19,525 nt of DNA, taken from NCBI GenBank assembly GCA_900554325.1, contig USHA01000036.1:1-19525 (forward strand), given 5' to 3'. The position numbers were made by a program, and so were the translations under genes. Source of the stretch: an uncultured Collinsella sp. Its GTDB lineage: Bacteria > Actinomycetota > Coriobacteriia > Coriobacteriales > Coriobacteriaceae. Positions within the stretch are counted from its first letter, which is position 1, and each line of letters starts with the position of its first letter. This document shows positions 6,301 through 14,814 of the stretch, one piece after another. A model generated the notes under the pieces. It was not told the DNA's origin. It ran no database searches and saw only the letters and a program-made list of their open reading frames with translations.

Positions 6301-6495
6301 GTGGGAGTTATCGGTTACGGTCTCGGTGTTATCGGCGCTGGTCTTGCTATCGGCCTGTCTGCTCTGGGTGCTACGGGTGCTATGGCCCGTCAGCCTGAGG
6401 TCCAGGGCCGCGTGTTCACCGTCTTCATCATGGGCTCCGCCTTCGGCGAGGCTCTGGCTCTGATCGGCTTCGTTGTCGCGCTGATCGTTAAATAG
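6301..6495 (+). CDS. atpE: ATP synthase F0 subunit c
   Basis: Subunit c is the hairpin proteolipid that forms the rotating ring. At 64 residues it is short for the family (commonly 70-90). Helix 1 is glycine-rich (GYGLGVIGAGLAIGLSALGA, 5-24), the polar loop is ARQPEVQGR (29-37), and helix 2 carries the ion-binding carboxylate E50 in SAFGEALALIGFVVAL. The Na+-coupling ligands known from Ilyobacter-type rings (a glutamine in helix 1 and Ser/Thr directly after the glutamate) are absent, so proton coupling is the better guess. An in-frame TAA lies just upstream, so GTG 6301 is the only reasonable start, and it has a perfect AAAGGAGG. atpF begins 15 nt after the stop. Confidence 0.96.
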   Translation: MGVIGYGLGVIGAGLAIGLSALGATGAMARQPEVQGRVFTVFIMGSAFGEALALIGFVVALIVK

Positions 6496-6510
6496 CACGG
6501 AGCGTCAAGT

Positions 6511-7113
6511 ATGAATCTTTCATCCCAGAAGAGCGCGATCGCACTCTCCGCGTCCGCGGCCGCGCTGCTCATGCCGGTTTCCGCGTTCGCCGAGGACGGC
6601 GCCGCCGGTGCGGACATCCTCATCCCTAAGATGGCGGAGTTCATCCCGGCGCTTATCGCCTTCCTGATTATCTGGATCGTGCTGGCCAAGGTCGCCCTGC
6701 CGGGCATCATGAAAACCATGGAGGAGCGCGGCAAGAAGATCGAGGAGAGCCTCGACGAGGCCGAGAAGACCAAGCAGGAGGCTATCGCCAAGCGCGCTGA
6801 GTCCGACTCGATCGTCACCGACGCCCGTCGTCAGGCTGCCGACATCGTTCTCGAGGCCCGTAAGGACGCCGAGTCCGAGCGCGCCCGTATCATCGAGGCT
6901 GCTCACAAGGAGGCCGAGGAGATCATCGCCAAGGCCCATACGACCGTCGAGGACGAGCGCAAGTCCATCTACGCCGGTGCCGCGAACTCCATCGCCGACC
7001 TGTCCGTTGCCGTCGCCACCAAGATCGTGGGCGAGGCACTCGAGAACGAGGCCGAGCAGAAGAAGCTCATCGAGCGCTACATCCAGGAAGCAGGTAGCCT
7101 GAATGCCGACTAG
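6511..7113 (+). CDS. atpF: ATP synthase F0 subunit b with an N-terminal signal-peptide-like extension
   Basis: Subunit b is the peripheral stalk that holds F1 against rotation. The 200-residue protein has one transmembrane helix (about 43-64, ending IIWIVLAKVALPGIM) followed by a long charged coiled coil rich in Ala, Glu, Lys and Arg (about 66-175), as expected. Before the membrane helix it carries about 30 extra residues: a lysine, a hydrophobic Ala/Leu stretch and ALLMPVSAFA followed by ED, which looks like a Sec signal peptide with an AxA cleavage site after A27. Cleavage would leave the mature N-terminus outside and the stalk inside, matching the known topology of b. The 3' end overlaps atpH by 11 nt. 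The gene is clearly b rather than the diverged b', since a separate delta gene follows and no second b gene exists here. Confidence 0.95.
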   Translation: MNLSSQKSAIALSASAAALLMPVSAFAEDGAAGADILIPKMAEFIPALIAFLIIWIVLAKVALPGIMKTMEERGKKIEESLDEAEKTKQEAIAKRAESDSIVTDARRQAADIVLEARKDAESERARIIEAAHKEAEEIIAKAHTTVEDERKSIYAGAANSIADLSVAVATKIVGEALENEAEQKKLIERYIQEAGSLNAD

Positions 7114-7579
7114 CCGCTATCAGGACAAAGTGCTCGAGACCTACGCGCGCTCCCTTCTGGAAGCCGCCAAGGCCGAGAACCATGTGTTCGAGGACCTCGA
7201 GATGATCGAGCGCTTGGCTTCTGCCAACCCCGAGATCATCGCCGTGCTCGACACCATGTCCAAGCGCGACCAGCTCGACCTTCTTCCCAAGGTGGCAGCT
7301 GCCTTTAAGTATGTTGCCGAGGAAGACGAGGATGTAGTGGGCGTGACCGTCACCACGGCGATCCCGCTCGACGACGAGCTGCGTCAAACCATCACTAAGA
7401 AATGCGAGCAGGACTTCGGCCGCAAAGTATTCCTTATCGAGCAGGTCGACCCGTCTATCGTGGGCGGCCTGGTGCTCGAGGCCCGCGGCGAGCGTCGTGA
7501 CATTACCGTCAAGACGCAGCTGCGCATCGCGCAGGAGACCCTCGCAAACTCTGCTAATTCGTACGGAGGTGAAGCCTAA
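7103..7579 (+). CDS. atpH: ATP synthase F1 subunit delta
   Basis: Delta joins the b-subunit stalk to the top of the alpha-beta hexamer. The 158-residue protein is a little shorter than the usual 170-180. The N-terminal helical domain begins RYQDKVLETYARSLLEAAKA (5-24), matching the conserved YAxALxxxA pattern. The C-terminal part contains VFLIEQVDPSIVGGLVLEAR (about 109-128), corresponding to the family motif V-x-P-x-L-I-G-G-x-x-x-x-x-G. The ATG overlaps the end of atpF by 11 nt and the TAA overlaps the atpA ATG by one base, so translation of b, delta and alpha is probably coupled. Confidence 0.93.
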   Translation: MPTSRYQDKVLETYARSLLEAAKAENHVFEDLEMIERLASANPEIIAVLDTMSKRDQLDLLPKVAAAFKYVAEEDEDVVGVTVTTAIPLDDELRQTITKKCEQDFGRKVFLIEQVDPSIVGGLVLEARGERRDITVKTQLRIAQETLANSANSYGGEA

Positions 7580-9177
7580 TGTCCGAAACCCTCAATGCCC
7601 AGGATATCGCCAAGAAACTGCAGGAGCAGCTCACGAGCCTCTCCGCGACGGTCGATACGCATGAGGTTTCAACGGTCGACGAGGTAGGCGACGGCATCGC
7701 GCGCGTCTCCGGCCTCAAGAGCGCCATGGCAGGCGAGCTTCTGGAGTTCAAGAGCTCCGATACCGGTGAGACCGTCTTCGGCCTTGCCCAGAACCTTGAC
7801 CGTGACGAGGTCGGCGCCGTTCTGTTTGGTGCCGTCGACTCCATCAAGGAAGGCGACGAGTGCCGCACCACTGGCCGCATTATGGATATCCCTGTGAGCC
7901 GCGCCATGCTCGGCCGCGTCGTCAATCCGCTCGGCCAGCCCATCGACGGCCTGGGCGACATCGTCGCCACGCACCGTCGTCCCATTGAGTTCAAGGCCCC
8001 CGGCGTCATCGACCGTACCCCGGTGTGCGAGCCGGTTCAGACCGGCCTGTTGGCCATCGACTCCATGGTGCCTATTGGTCGCGGTCAGCGAGAGCTCATC
8101 ATCGGCGACCGTAAGACCGGTAAGACCGCCATTGCCATCGACGCTATCCTCAACCAGCGCGGCAAGGGCATGGTCTGCATCTATGTCGCCATCGGCCAGA
8201 AGGCCTCCACGGTTGCCAACATCCGCGAGACCCTCGCTCAGCACGGTGCGCTCGACTACACCATCATCGTTTCGGCCACCGCTGCCGATTCCGCCCCTAT
8301 GCAGTACATCGCGCCTATGGCCGGTGCCGCTATCGGCGAGTTCTTCATGTACAACGGCGAGGACGGCAAGCCCGCCAGCGAGACCAACCCCGGCGGTCAC
8401 GTGCTCGTCATCTACGATGACCTGTCCAAGCAGGCTGTGGCCTACCGTCAGATGTCGCTGACGCTGCATCGTCCGCCCGGACGCGAGGCCTATCCTGGTG
8501 ACATCTTCTACCTGCACTCTCGTCTGCTCGAGCGTGCTGTCAAGATGTCCAAGAAGAACGGTTACGGCTCCATGACAGCTCTGCCGATCATCGAGACCCA
8601 GGACGGCGACGTCTCGGCCTACATTCCGACCAACGTCATTTCCATTACCGATGGTCAGATCTACCTGCAGTCCGAGCTCTTCTTCCAGGGCCAGCGCCCG
8701 GCAGTCGACGTGGGCATTTCCGTGTCCCGCGTCGGTGGCGATGCGCAGACCAAGGCCATGAAGCAGGTCGCCGGCAACCTCCGTCTGGACCTCGCTTCCT
8801 ATCAGGAGCTCGCTGGCTTTACGCAGTTCGGCTCCGACCTCGACGAGGCTACTCAGAAGCAGCTGACCCATGGTGCCCGCATGACCGAGCTCCTTAAGCA
8901 GCCGCGCTACAAGCCGTTTGAGGTTGGCGAGCAGATCGTTACGCTGTTCGCTGGCAACGAGGGCTTCCTGGATGACCTGGAGATCGCCGACGTGCTGCCT
9001 TTCCGTGCCGAGCTCATCGAGTACATGGACAATGGCTTTGGCTCGCTGCTCGACAAGGTTCGCGCCAAGAAGATCGATGATGACACCAAGGCTGAGCTCT
9101 TGCGCGTCATCGGCGACTTCAAGCAGCAGTTCATGGCCAAGCACCATTCGGATGTTTCTGGATCAGAGGAGAACTAA
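7579..9177 (+). CDS. atpA: ATP synthase F1 subunit alpha
   Basis: Alpha carries the non-catalytic nucleotide sites of the F1 hexamer. The 532-residue protein is about 20-30 longer than most bacterial homologues, with the excess at the two ends. The Walker A loop is GDRKTGKT (176-183); many homologues read GDRQTGKT. VAIGQKAST (203-211) and the arginine-finger region DVGISVSRVGGDAQTKAM are present, the latter giving an arginine equivalent to E. coli Arg373-376. N-terminal beta-barrel landmarks include VGDGIARVSGL (36-46). The start codon shares one base with the atpH stop. GAGGAG near its end serves as ribosome-binding site for atpG five bases downstream. Confidence 0.98.
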   Translation: MSETLNAQDIAKKLQEQLTSLSATVDTHEVSTVDEVGDGIARVSGLKSAMAGELLEFKSSDTGETVFGLAQNLDRDEVGAVLFGAVDSIKEGDECRTTGRIMDIPVSRAMLGRVVNPLGQPIDGLGDIVATHRRPIEFKAPGVIDRTPVCEPVQTGLLAIDSMVPIGRGQRELIIGDRKTGKTAIAIDAILNQRGKGMVCIYVAIGQKASTVANIRETLAQHGALDYTIIVSATAADSAPMQYIAPMAGAAIGEFFMYNGEDGKPASETNPGGHVLVIYDDLSKQAVAYRQMSLTLHRPPGREAYPGDIFYLHSRLLERAVKMSKKNGYGSMTALPIIETQDGDVSAYIPTNVISITDGQIYLQSELFFQGQRPAVDVGISVSRVGGDAQTKAMKQVAGNLRLDLASYQELAGFTQFGSDLDEATQKQLTHGARMTELLKQPRYKPFEVGEQIVTLFAGNEGFLDDLEIADVLPFRAELIEYMDNGFGSLLDKVRAKKIDDDTKAELLRVIGDFKQQFMAKHHSDVSGSEEN

Positions 9178-9182
9178 GCCCC

Positions 9183-10090
9183 ATGGCCAATCTTCGCGAC
9201 ATTAAGAAGCGAATCTCCTCGGTTACCACGACCAAGCAGATCACGCGCACGATGGAGATGGTCTCTACGGCCAAGATCCGTCGTGCCCTTGATCGCTCCA
9301 AGCAGGCCGAGCCCTATAAGGAGGCGCTGACCGACGTCATGTTGACGGTCGCCGGCGACGCTTCCTGTTCGGGCACCGATCCCATGCTGCAGAAGCATGA
9401 GAACGTCAAGCATTGCCTGATTGTCGTTATTGCCTCGGACCGCGGCCTTGCCGGCGGTTTCAATACGACGGTGGAGCGCACGGCCGAAAAGCTCGCCGCT
9501 TCTTGGGCGAACGACGGCATCGAGTGCGAGATCATCGCGTGCGGGCGTAAGCCGGCCACGTATTTCCGTGACCGCGCAAACGTCGTCATGCACTTTGAGG
9601 GCAACTCCTCTGAGCCCGATTTCAATCAGGCCCGCATGATCTCCTCTCATATCTGCGATGCGTATCGTGCCGGTGAGCTTGACCGTGTCGAGCTTGTCTA
9701 CCACCACGCCAAGAACCGCGTGGATCAGGAGCTTCGCGTCGAGCATCTGTTGCCGCTCGACCCCGAGATGATCGCTATGGCCCACGGTCCGCGTAAGAAC
9801 GAGACCGACGCCCCTAAGCGCATCTCGTCCACGTTCGAGTTCGTGCCCTCTCCCGAGCATGTTCTCGGCAAGCTTGTGCCGTCTTATATCCTGACGGTCA
9901 TCTACCAGGCCCTGATCGATTCGGCGGCTGCCGAGCAGGGTGCACGCCGCAAGGCCATGCACTCCGCGACGGAAAACGCCACCGCGATCATCTCGACCCT
10001 TACCCGCACGTATAGTCGCGTGCGCCAGGCTTCGATCACGACCGAGATTAACGAGATCGTCGGCGGAGCCTCAGCATTGGAGGAACAGTA

Positions 10091-10091
<1 letters not shown>
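9183..10091 (+). CDS. atpG: ATP synthase F1 subunit gamma
   Basis: Gamma is the central rotor shaft linking the c ring to the catalytic sites. The 302-residue protein has the two defining terminal helices. The N-terminal one is MANLRDIKKRISSVTTTKQI followed by TRTMEMVSTAKIRRA. The C-terminal one, QGARRKAMHSATENATAIIS followed by LTRTYSRVRQASITTEINEIVGGASAL, matches the family signature. The middle domain has the expected Rossmann-like stretch (LIVVIASDRGLAGGFN). Length is normal to slightly long. It starts at an ATG with GAGGAG upstream, and its TAA overlaps the atpD ATG by one base, implying coupled translation of gamma and beta. Confidence 0.97.
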
Positions 10092-11545
<1,454 letters not shown>

Positions 11546-11548
11546 GTT

Positions 11549-11941
11549 ATGCGTATCCGCATCGTGTGCCCCGTGAGCTGCGCCTATGAGGGCGACGCTG
11601 CGTTTGTGTCGATTCCGTCCACGGATGGCGAGTTTGGCGTTCTGCCTGCTCACTCCAGCGAGATCTGCACGATCGACCGCGGTTACGTTCGCGTTTCCGA
11701 TAAGGCCATGGGCACTGTCGACCACACGTTTGCCGTGGCCGGCGGCTATGCCCAGGTTGCGGACGATGTCGTGACCGTTCTCGCCGAGCGCGCTTGCGAT
11801 TTGGCGACCGTCGATGCCGACAAGCTTAAAGCTGATATTCAAGGTTTTGAAGAGAAGCTGGGTAATTTGTCGGAGGATGATGCACGCCGCGCCTACCTCT
11901 ATAATGAAATCGCATGGTGTAAGCTCAAGCTTGCCCAATAG
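11549..11941 (+). CDS. atpC: ATP synthase F1 subunit epsilon
   Basis: Epsilon binds the rotor and in many bacteria inhibits ATP hydrolysis through its C-terminal helices. The 130-residue protein keeps the N-terminal beta-sandwich pattern: RIRIVCPVSCAYEGDAAFV, then STDGEFGVLPAHSSE (24-38), which matches the conserved DGEFGVLPGH segment, and AVAGGYAQVADDVVTVLAE. Its C-terminal helices (about 88-130) are charged and end LYNEIAWCKLKLAQ; they are less conserved, as is usual. It starts three bases after atpD. Its stop is followed 37 nt later by the operon terminator. Confidence 0.95.
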   Translation: MRIRIVCPVSCAYEGDAAFVSIPSTDGEFGVLPAHSSEICTIDRGYVRVSDKAMGTVDHTFAVAGGYAQVADDVVTVLAERACDLATVDADKLKADIQGFEEKLGNLSEDDARRAYLYNEIAWCKLKLAQ

Positions 11942-11977
11942 TCAAACGATTTAGCGTTCGACCATTTGCGAACACAT

Positions 11978-12016
11978 CATGCCCGGGATGGCCCAGCCAT
12001 CCCGGGCATGCTTTTT
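11978..12016 (+). terminator. Intrinsic terminator of the atp operon
   Basis: CATGCCCGGGATGG (11978-11991) and CCATCCCGGGCATG (11997-12010) form a perfect 14-bp stem with a CCCAG loop, followed by CTTTTT. It is the strongest terminator in the window. The murA ribosome-binding site (GAAAGGG) begins at the very next base and the murA start codon is 14 nt from the T run. Confidence 0.93.
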
Positions 12017-12029
12017 GAAAGGGTAGACC

Positions 12030-13313
12030 TTGGATATTATCCGCGTTGAGGGTGGCCACGCCATCGGAGGCTCCGTGCCCGTTTCGGGCGCCAAGAACTC
12101 CGCACTCAAACTCATGGCGGCAACGCTTCTGGCGCCGGGCAAGACGACGCTGCAGAACGTGCCCGATATTTCCGATGTCCACGTGATGGGCAAGGTGCTC
12201 AAGGGCATGGGCGCTACGATCGATGTTCTCGACGAGCATACGCTCGAGATTGATACCTCTCAGGTCGATTCTTGGGAGGCCCCCTACGAGCTCGTTGCCA
12301 AGATGCGTGCTTCCACCGCCGTGATGGGACCCCTGCTGGGCCGTTTCCATCGTGCCAAGATAGCCATGCCCGGCGGCTGCAACCTGGGTGCTCGCAAGAT
12401 CGATATGCACATTCTTGGTCTTGAGGCCCTGGGCGTTGAGTTCGATACCGCCCACGGTTACATCAACGCTAATGCGCCCCAAGGTCTGCGCGGTACCACC
12501 GTCACGCTCGAGTTCGCCAGCGTCGGTGCGACCGAGAACCTCATCATGGCATCCGTGCGCGCGAAGGGCACCACGGTTATCGACAATGCCGCCCGCGAGC
12601 CCGAGATCGTCGATCTCGCCAACATGCTCAACGAGATGGGCGCCAAGATTGTTGGCGCCGGTACGCCCGTCGTGACCATCGAGGGCGTGGAAGAGCTCCA
12701 TCCCGTTACCCATCGCGTGGTGGGCGACCGCATCGAGGCCGGTACCTTTATCGTTGCCGGTGCGTTGATGGCCGACGATCGCGGTGTCGATGTCACGGGC
12801 TTTTGCCCCATTCACTTGGGCATGGTGCTCAAGAAGATGGAGCTCATGGGTATCGACTGCGAGCGCGTCGAGGATGGCGTCCATGTGAACCGTGCCGAGC
12901 GAATCAAGCCGGTCGACATCCAGACGCTTCCGTTCCCCGGTTTCCCGACCGACATGCAGGCGCAGATTATGGTACTCTCCGCCCTTGCCGATGGCAGTTC
13001 CGTTATTACCGAAAACATCTTCGAGAATCGCTTTATGTTCGCCTCTGAGCTGGTGCGCATGGGTGCCGACATTCGTATCGAGAGCCATCATGCCATGATT
13101 CATGGCGTCAAGGGCTTCTCGGGTGCACAGGTTACCTCGCCCGATCTGCGTGGCGGAGCGGCCCTCGTCGTAGCGGGCTTGATCGCCGACGGGACGACCG
13201 AGGTTTCGGCCATCCATCACATCAAGCGCGGCTACGAGCAGTTTGTCGAAAAGCTGCAGGCGCTCGGCGCGCATGTCGAGCATGCTACCGTCCCCGATCC
13301 CGTCATCTACTAA
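12030..13313 (+). CDS. murA: UDP-N-acetylglucosamine 1-carboxyvinyltransferase
   Basis: MurA adds enolpyruvate from PEP to UDP-GlcNAc, the first committed step of peptidoglycan synthesis in the cytoplasm. The 427-residue protein has standard length and motifs: GAKNSALK (20-27, with the Lys22-Asn23 pair), KMRAST (91-96), the catalytic loop MPGGCNLGARKID (113-125) with C117 corresponding to Cys115 of E. coli, and FPTDMQAQ (305-312) with D308 corresponding to Asp305. Having cysteine rather than aspartate at the loop means the usual fosfomycin target residue is present. Translation starts at TTG 12030, preceded by GAAAGGG; the protein begins exactly where homologues do. It follows atpC, as in several Gram-positive genomes, and the next gene starts 12 nt after its stop. 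Confidence 0.97.
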   Translation: MDIIRVEGGHAIGGSVPVSGAKNSALKLMAATLLAPGKTTLQNVPDISDVHVMGKVLKGMGATIDVLDEHTLEIDTSQVDSWEAPYELVAKMRASTAVMGPLLGRFHRAKIAMPGGCNLGARKIDMHILGLEALGVEFDTAHGYINANAPQGLRGTTVTLEFASVGATENLIMASVRAKGTTVIDNAAREPEIVDLANMLNEMGAKIVGAGTPVVTIEGVEELHPVTHRVVGDRIEAGTFIVAGALMADDRGVDVTGFCPIHLGMVLKKMELMGIDCERVEDGVHVNRAERIKPVDIQTLPFPGFPTDMQAQIMVLSALADGSSVITENIFENRFMFASELVRMGADIRIESHHAMIHGVKGFSGAQVTSPDLRGGAALVVAGLIADGTTEVSAIHHIKRGYEQFVEKLQALGAHVEHATVPDPVIY

Positions 13314-13325
13314 TACAGGTTGCCT

Positions 13326-14561
13326 ATGTTTAATAAAAAGCCCCTCGCGGATACCACCGCCCGAAGACCCTCAACTGGTGCGCAGGCCAAGATCTACAGT
13401 CGCGATAACGTGGCTCGCTATTCCGAGCGCGCTCGTCAACGTCGTCGTAGCCACACGATTCGTCACGTCGCGCTCATTGTCGTGCTTGGTGTGCTGCTGA
13501 GTGCCACTACCGCTGCCGGCCTGTGGTTTGCTACCATTATGGGCAAGCTCGGCGATTCTAATGTCATTACCGATAATCTGCGTCGGGTTCTGGTTGACAC
13601 CGATGAGGCAAAGGATCCGTTCTACGTGCTGCTTCTTGGCACCGACGGCCGTCCGGGCGAGGATACGTATCGTGCCGACTCGATTATCCTGGCACGCATC
13701 GACCCCACGCAAAAGCAGGCGACGCTCATTTCCGTTCCGCGCGACACCAAGGTCGAGTACAAGGGCGAGACCATGAAGATCAACGCCTGCCATACCGTTG
13801 GCGGCGCCGAGGCCATGGTCGAGGCGGTCAACGAGCTGTGCGGTGTTCAGATTTCCCACTATGCCGAGGTCAGCTTCGACGGTATGCAGGCGCTGATTGA
13901 TTCGGTTGGCGGTATCGACATTAACGCAACCGATGATGTTGACGACCCCGAGCACCTGGATATTAAGATTACCGCTGGCCAGCAGCATATGGACGGTGCC
14001 ACCGCCCTTACCTATGCCCGCTGCCGCTACACCTATGCCGACGGCGATTACACGCGCATGCGCCACCAGCGTCAGGTGCTTGGCGCCCTTGCCAACCAGA
14101 TTCTCAATAACTTCGATGCCACGAAGATTTTTGGCCTGGTTAATTCGCTGTCCGATATGCTCGTAACCGATATGAGCGTTCAGGATATCGTGGCTACGGT
14201 CAACGCCATGCGCGGTATGGATGTCGACGGTATCTACTCGGCCAACCTGCCCTCGTACGCCGACGACAGCACCATGATCGACGGTGTGAGCTACGTCTTT
14301 GTCTACGAGGACGAGCTCAAGGAAATGATGGAGCGCGTCGATGCCGGCAAGAATCCCAAGGGTCCCAACACCATGGGTCTTTCCGACGGTTCCAGTTCTA
14401 CGATCGGCGACCTGAACAACAACACGTCTGACGACTACGCAAACGGTACCGCAACTTCATCGGTCAGCTCTGACGATTCCGATGACTCAGGCGATTCGAG
14501 CGATTCGGACTACTACGAAGAGCCCACCGGCGACGGTAACGGCTACGAGGCCAACTACTAA
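13326..14561 (+). CDS. LytR-CpsA-Psr (LCP) family envelope protein with acidic Ser/Asp C-terminal tail
   Basis: LCP proteins are membrane-anchored phosphotransferases that attach teichoic acids, capsule or other glycopolymers to peptidoglycan on the outer face of the membrane. The 411-residue protein has a basic cytoplasmic N-terminus of about 45 residues, one membrane span (about 46-68), and an external LCP domain. Seen are FYVLLLGTDGRPGEDTYRAD, LISVPRDTKVEY, the SVGGIDIN strand and ALTYARCRYTYADGDYTRMR, which carries the conserved arginines and acids of the active site. The last ~70 residues are low in complexity and rich in Ser, Asp, Asn, Gly and Tyr, with repeated S-D pairs. ATG 13326 is chosen because CAGG lies six bases before it; TTG 13320 is an alternative. 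It probably shares a transcript with murA. Confidence 0.9.
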   Translation: MFNKKPLADTTARRPSTGAQAKIYSRDNVARYSERARQRRRSHTIRHVALIVVLGVLLSATTAAGLWFATIMGKLGDSNVITDNLRRVLVDTDEAKDPFYVLLLGTDGRPGEDTYRADSIILARIDPTQKQATLISVPRDTKVEYKGETMKINACHTVGGAEAMVEAVNELCGVQISHYAEVSFDGMQALIDSVGGIDINATDDVDDPEHLDIKITAGQQHMDGATALTYARCRYTYADGDYTRMRHQRQVLGALANQILNNFDATKIFGLVNSLSDMLVTDMSVQDIVATVNAMRGMDVDGIYSANLPSYADDSTMIDGVSYVFVYEDELKEMMERVDAGKNPKGPNTMGLSDGSSSTIGDLNNNTSDDYANGTATSSVSSDDSDDSGDSSDSDYYEEPTGDGNGYEANY

Positions 14562-14589
14562 GTTACGGCGTTTTACCAAACGCCGTAAC
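14562..14589 (+). other. Perfect hairpin directly after the LCP stop codon
   Basis: GTTACGGCGTTT (14562-14573) and AAACGCCGTAAC (14578-14589) form a perfect 12-bp stem with a TACC loop, beginning at the base after the TAA. No T run follows, so it is not a standard terminator; it may protect the 3' end of the transcript or add to termination with the hairpin 43 nt downstream. Confidence 0.6.
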
Positions 14590-14631
14590 GGCTCGACGCT
14601 GCGCGCCGCCCAAGGCGACAATTTGTCATTC

Positions 14632-14673
14632 AAAAGGCAGGGCATGACCAGAAGGTCAATGCCCTGCCTTTTT
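14632..14673 (+). terminator. Intrinsic terminator of the murA-LCP unit
   Basis: AAAAGGCAGGGCATGACC (14632-14649) pairs with GGTC, one bulged A, then ATGCCCTGCC and a T run (14654-14673), giving a stem of about 18 bp with an AGAA loop and TTTTT at the end. The A run on the 5' side lets it also work on the other strand. Confidence 0.88.
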
Positions 14674-14749
14674 CATGCCAACTTGTTCGCCTTGGACGTC
14701 GCTCGCTGACGTTGGCTCAACCTGCGGTGCTGACTACTCCCCTTGCACC

Positions 14750-14790
14750 AAAAACCGCCCCGTTCTCGGTTTTGAGGACGGGGCGGTTTT
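14750..14790 (-). terminator. Intrinsic terminator of pepT (bidirectional)
   Basis: AAAACCGCCCCGT (14751-14763) and ACGGGGCGGTTTT (14778-14790) form a perfect 13-bp stem. On the minus strand it ends in a T run of five, 24 nt past the pepT stop. It has T runs on both strands, so it can also back up the + strand terminator upstream. Its core is almost the same as that of the terminator at 17515-17542. Confidence 0.88.
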
Positions 14791-14814
14791 GCTTACCTAG
14801 ATTGTTCGAGTTCC

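Noticed and set aside
6301..6495. Na+-coupled ATP synthase, suggested by the anaerobic lifestyle
   Set aside because: The c subunit lacks the helix-1 glutamine and the Ser/Thr after the key glutamate that mark Na+ rings.
7669..9147. A 492-codon open frame on the minus strand opposite atpA
   Set aside because: Shadow frame produced by high-GC codon bias; no ribosome-binding logic and no recognisable domain.
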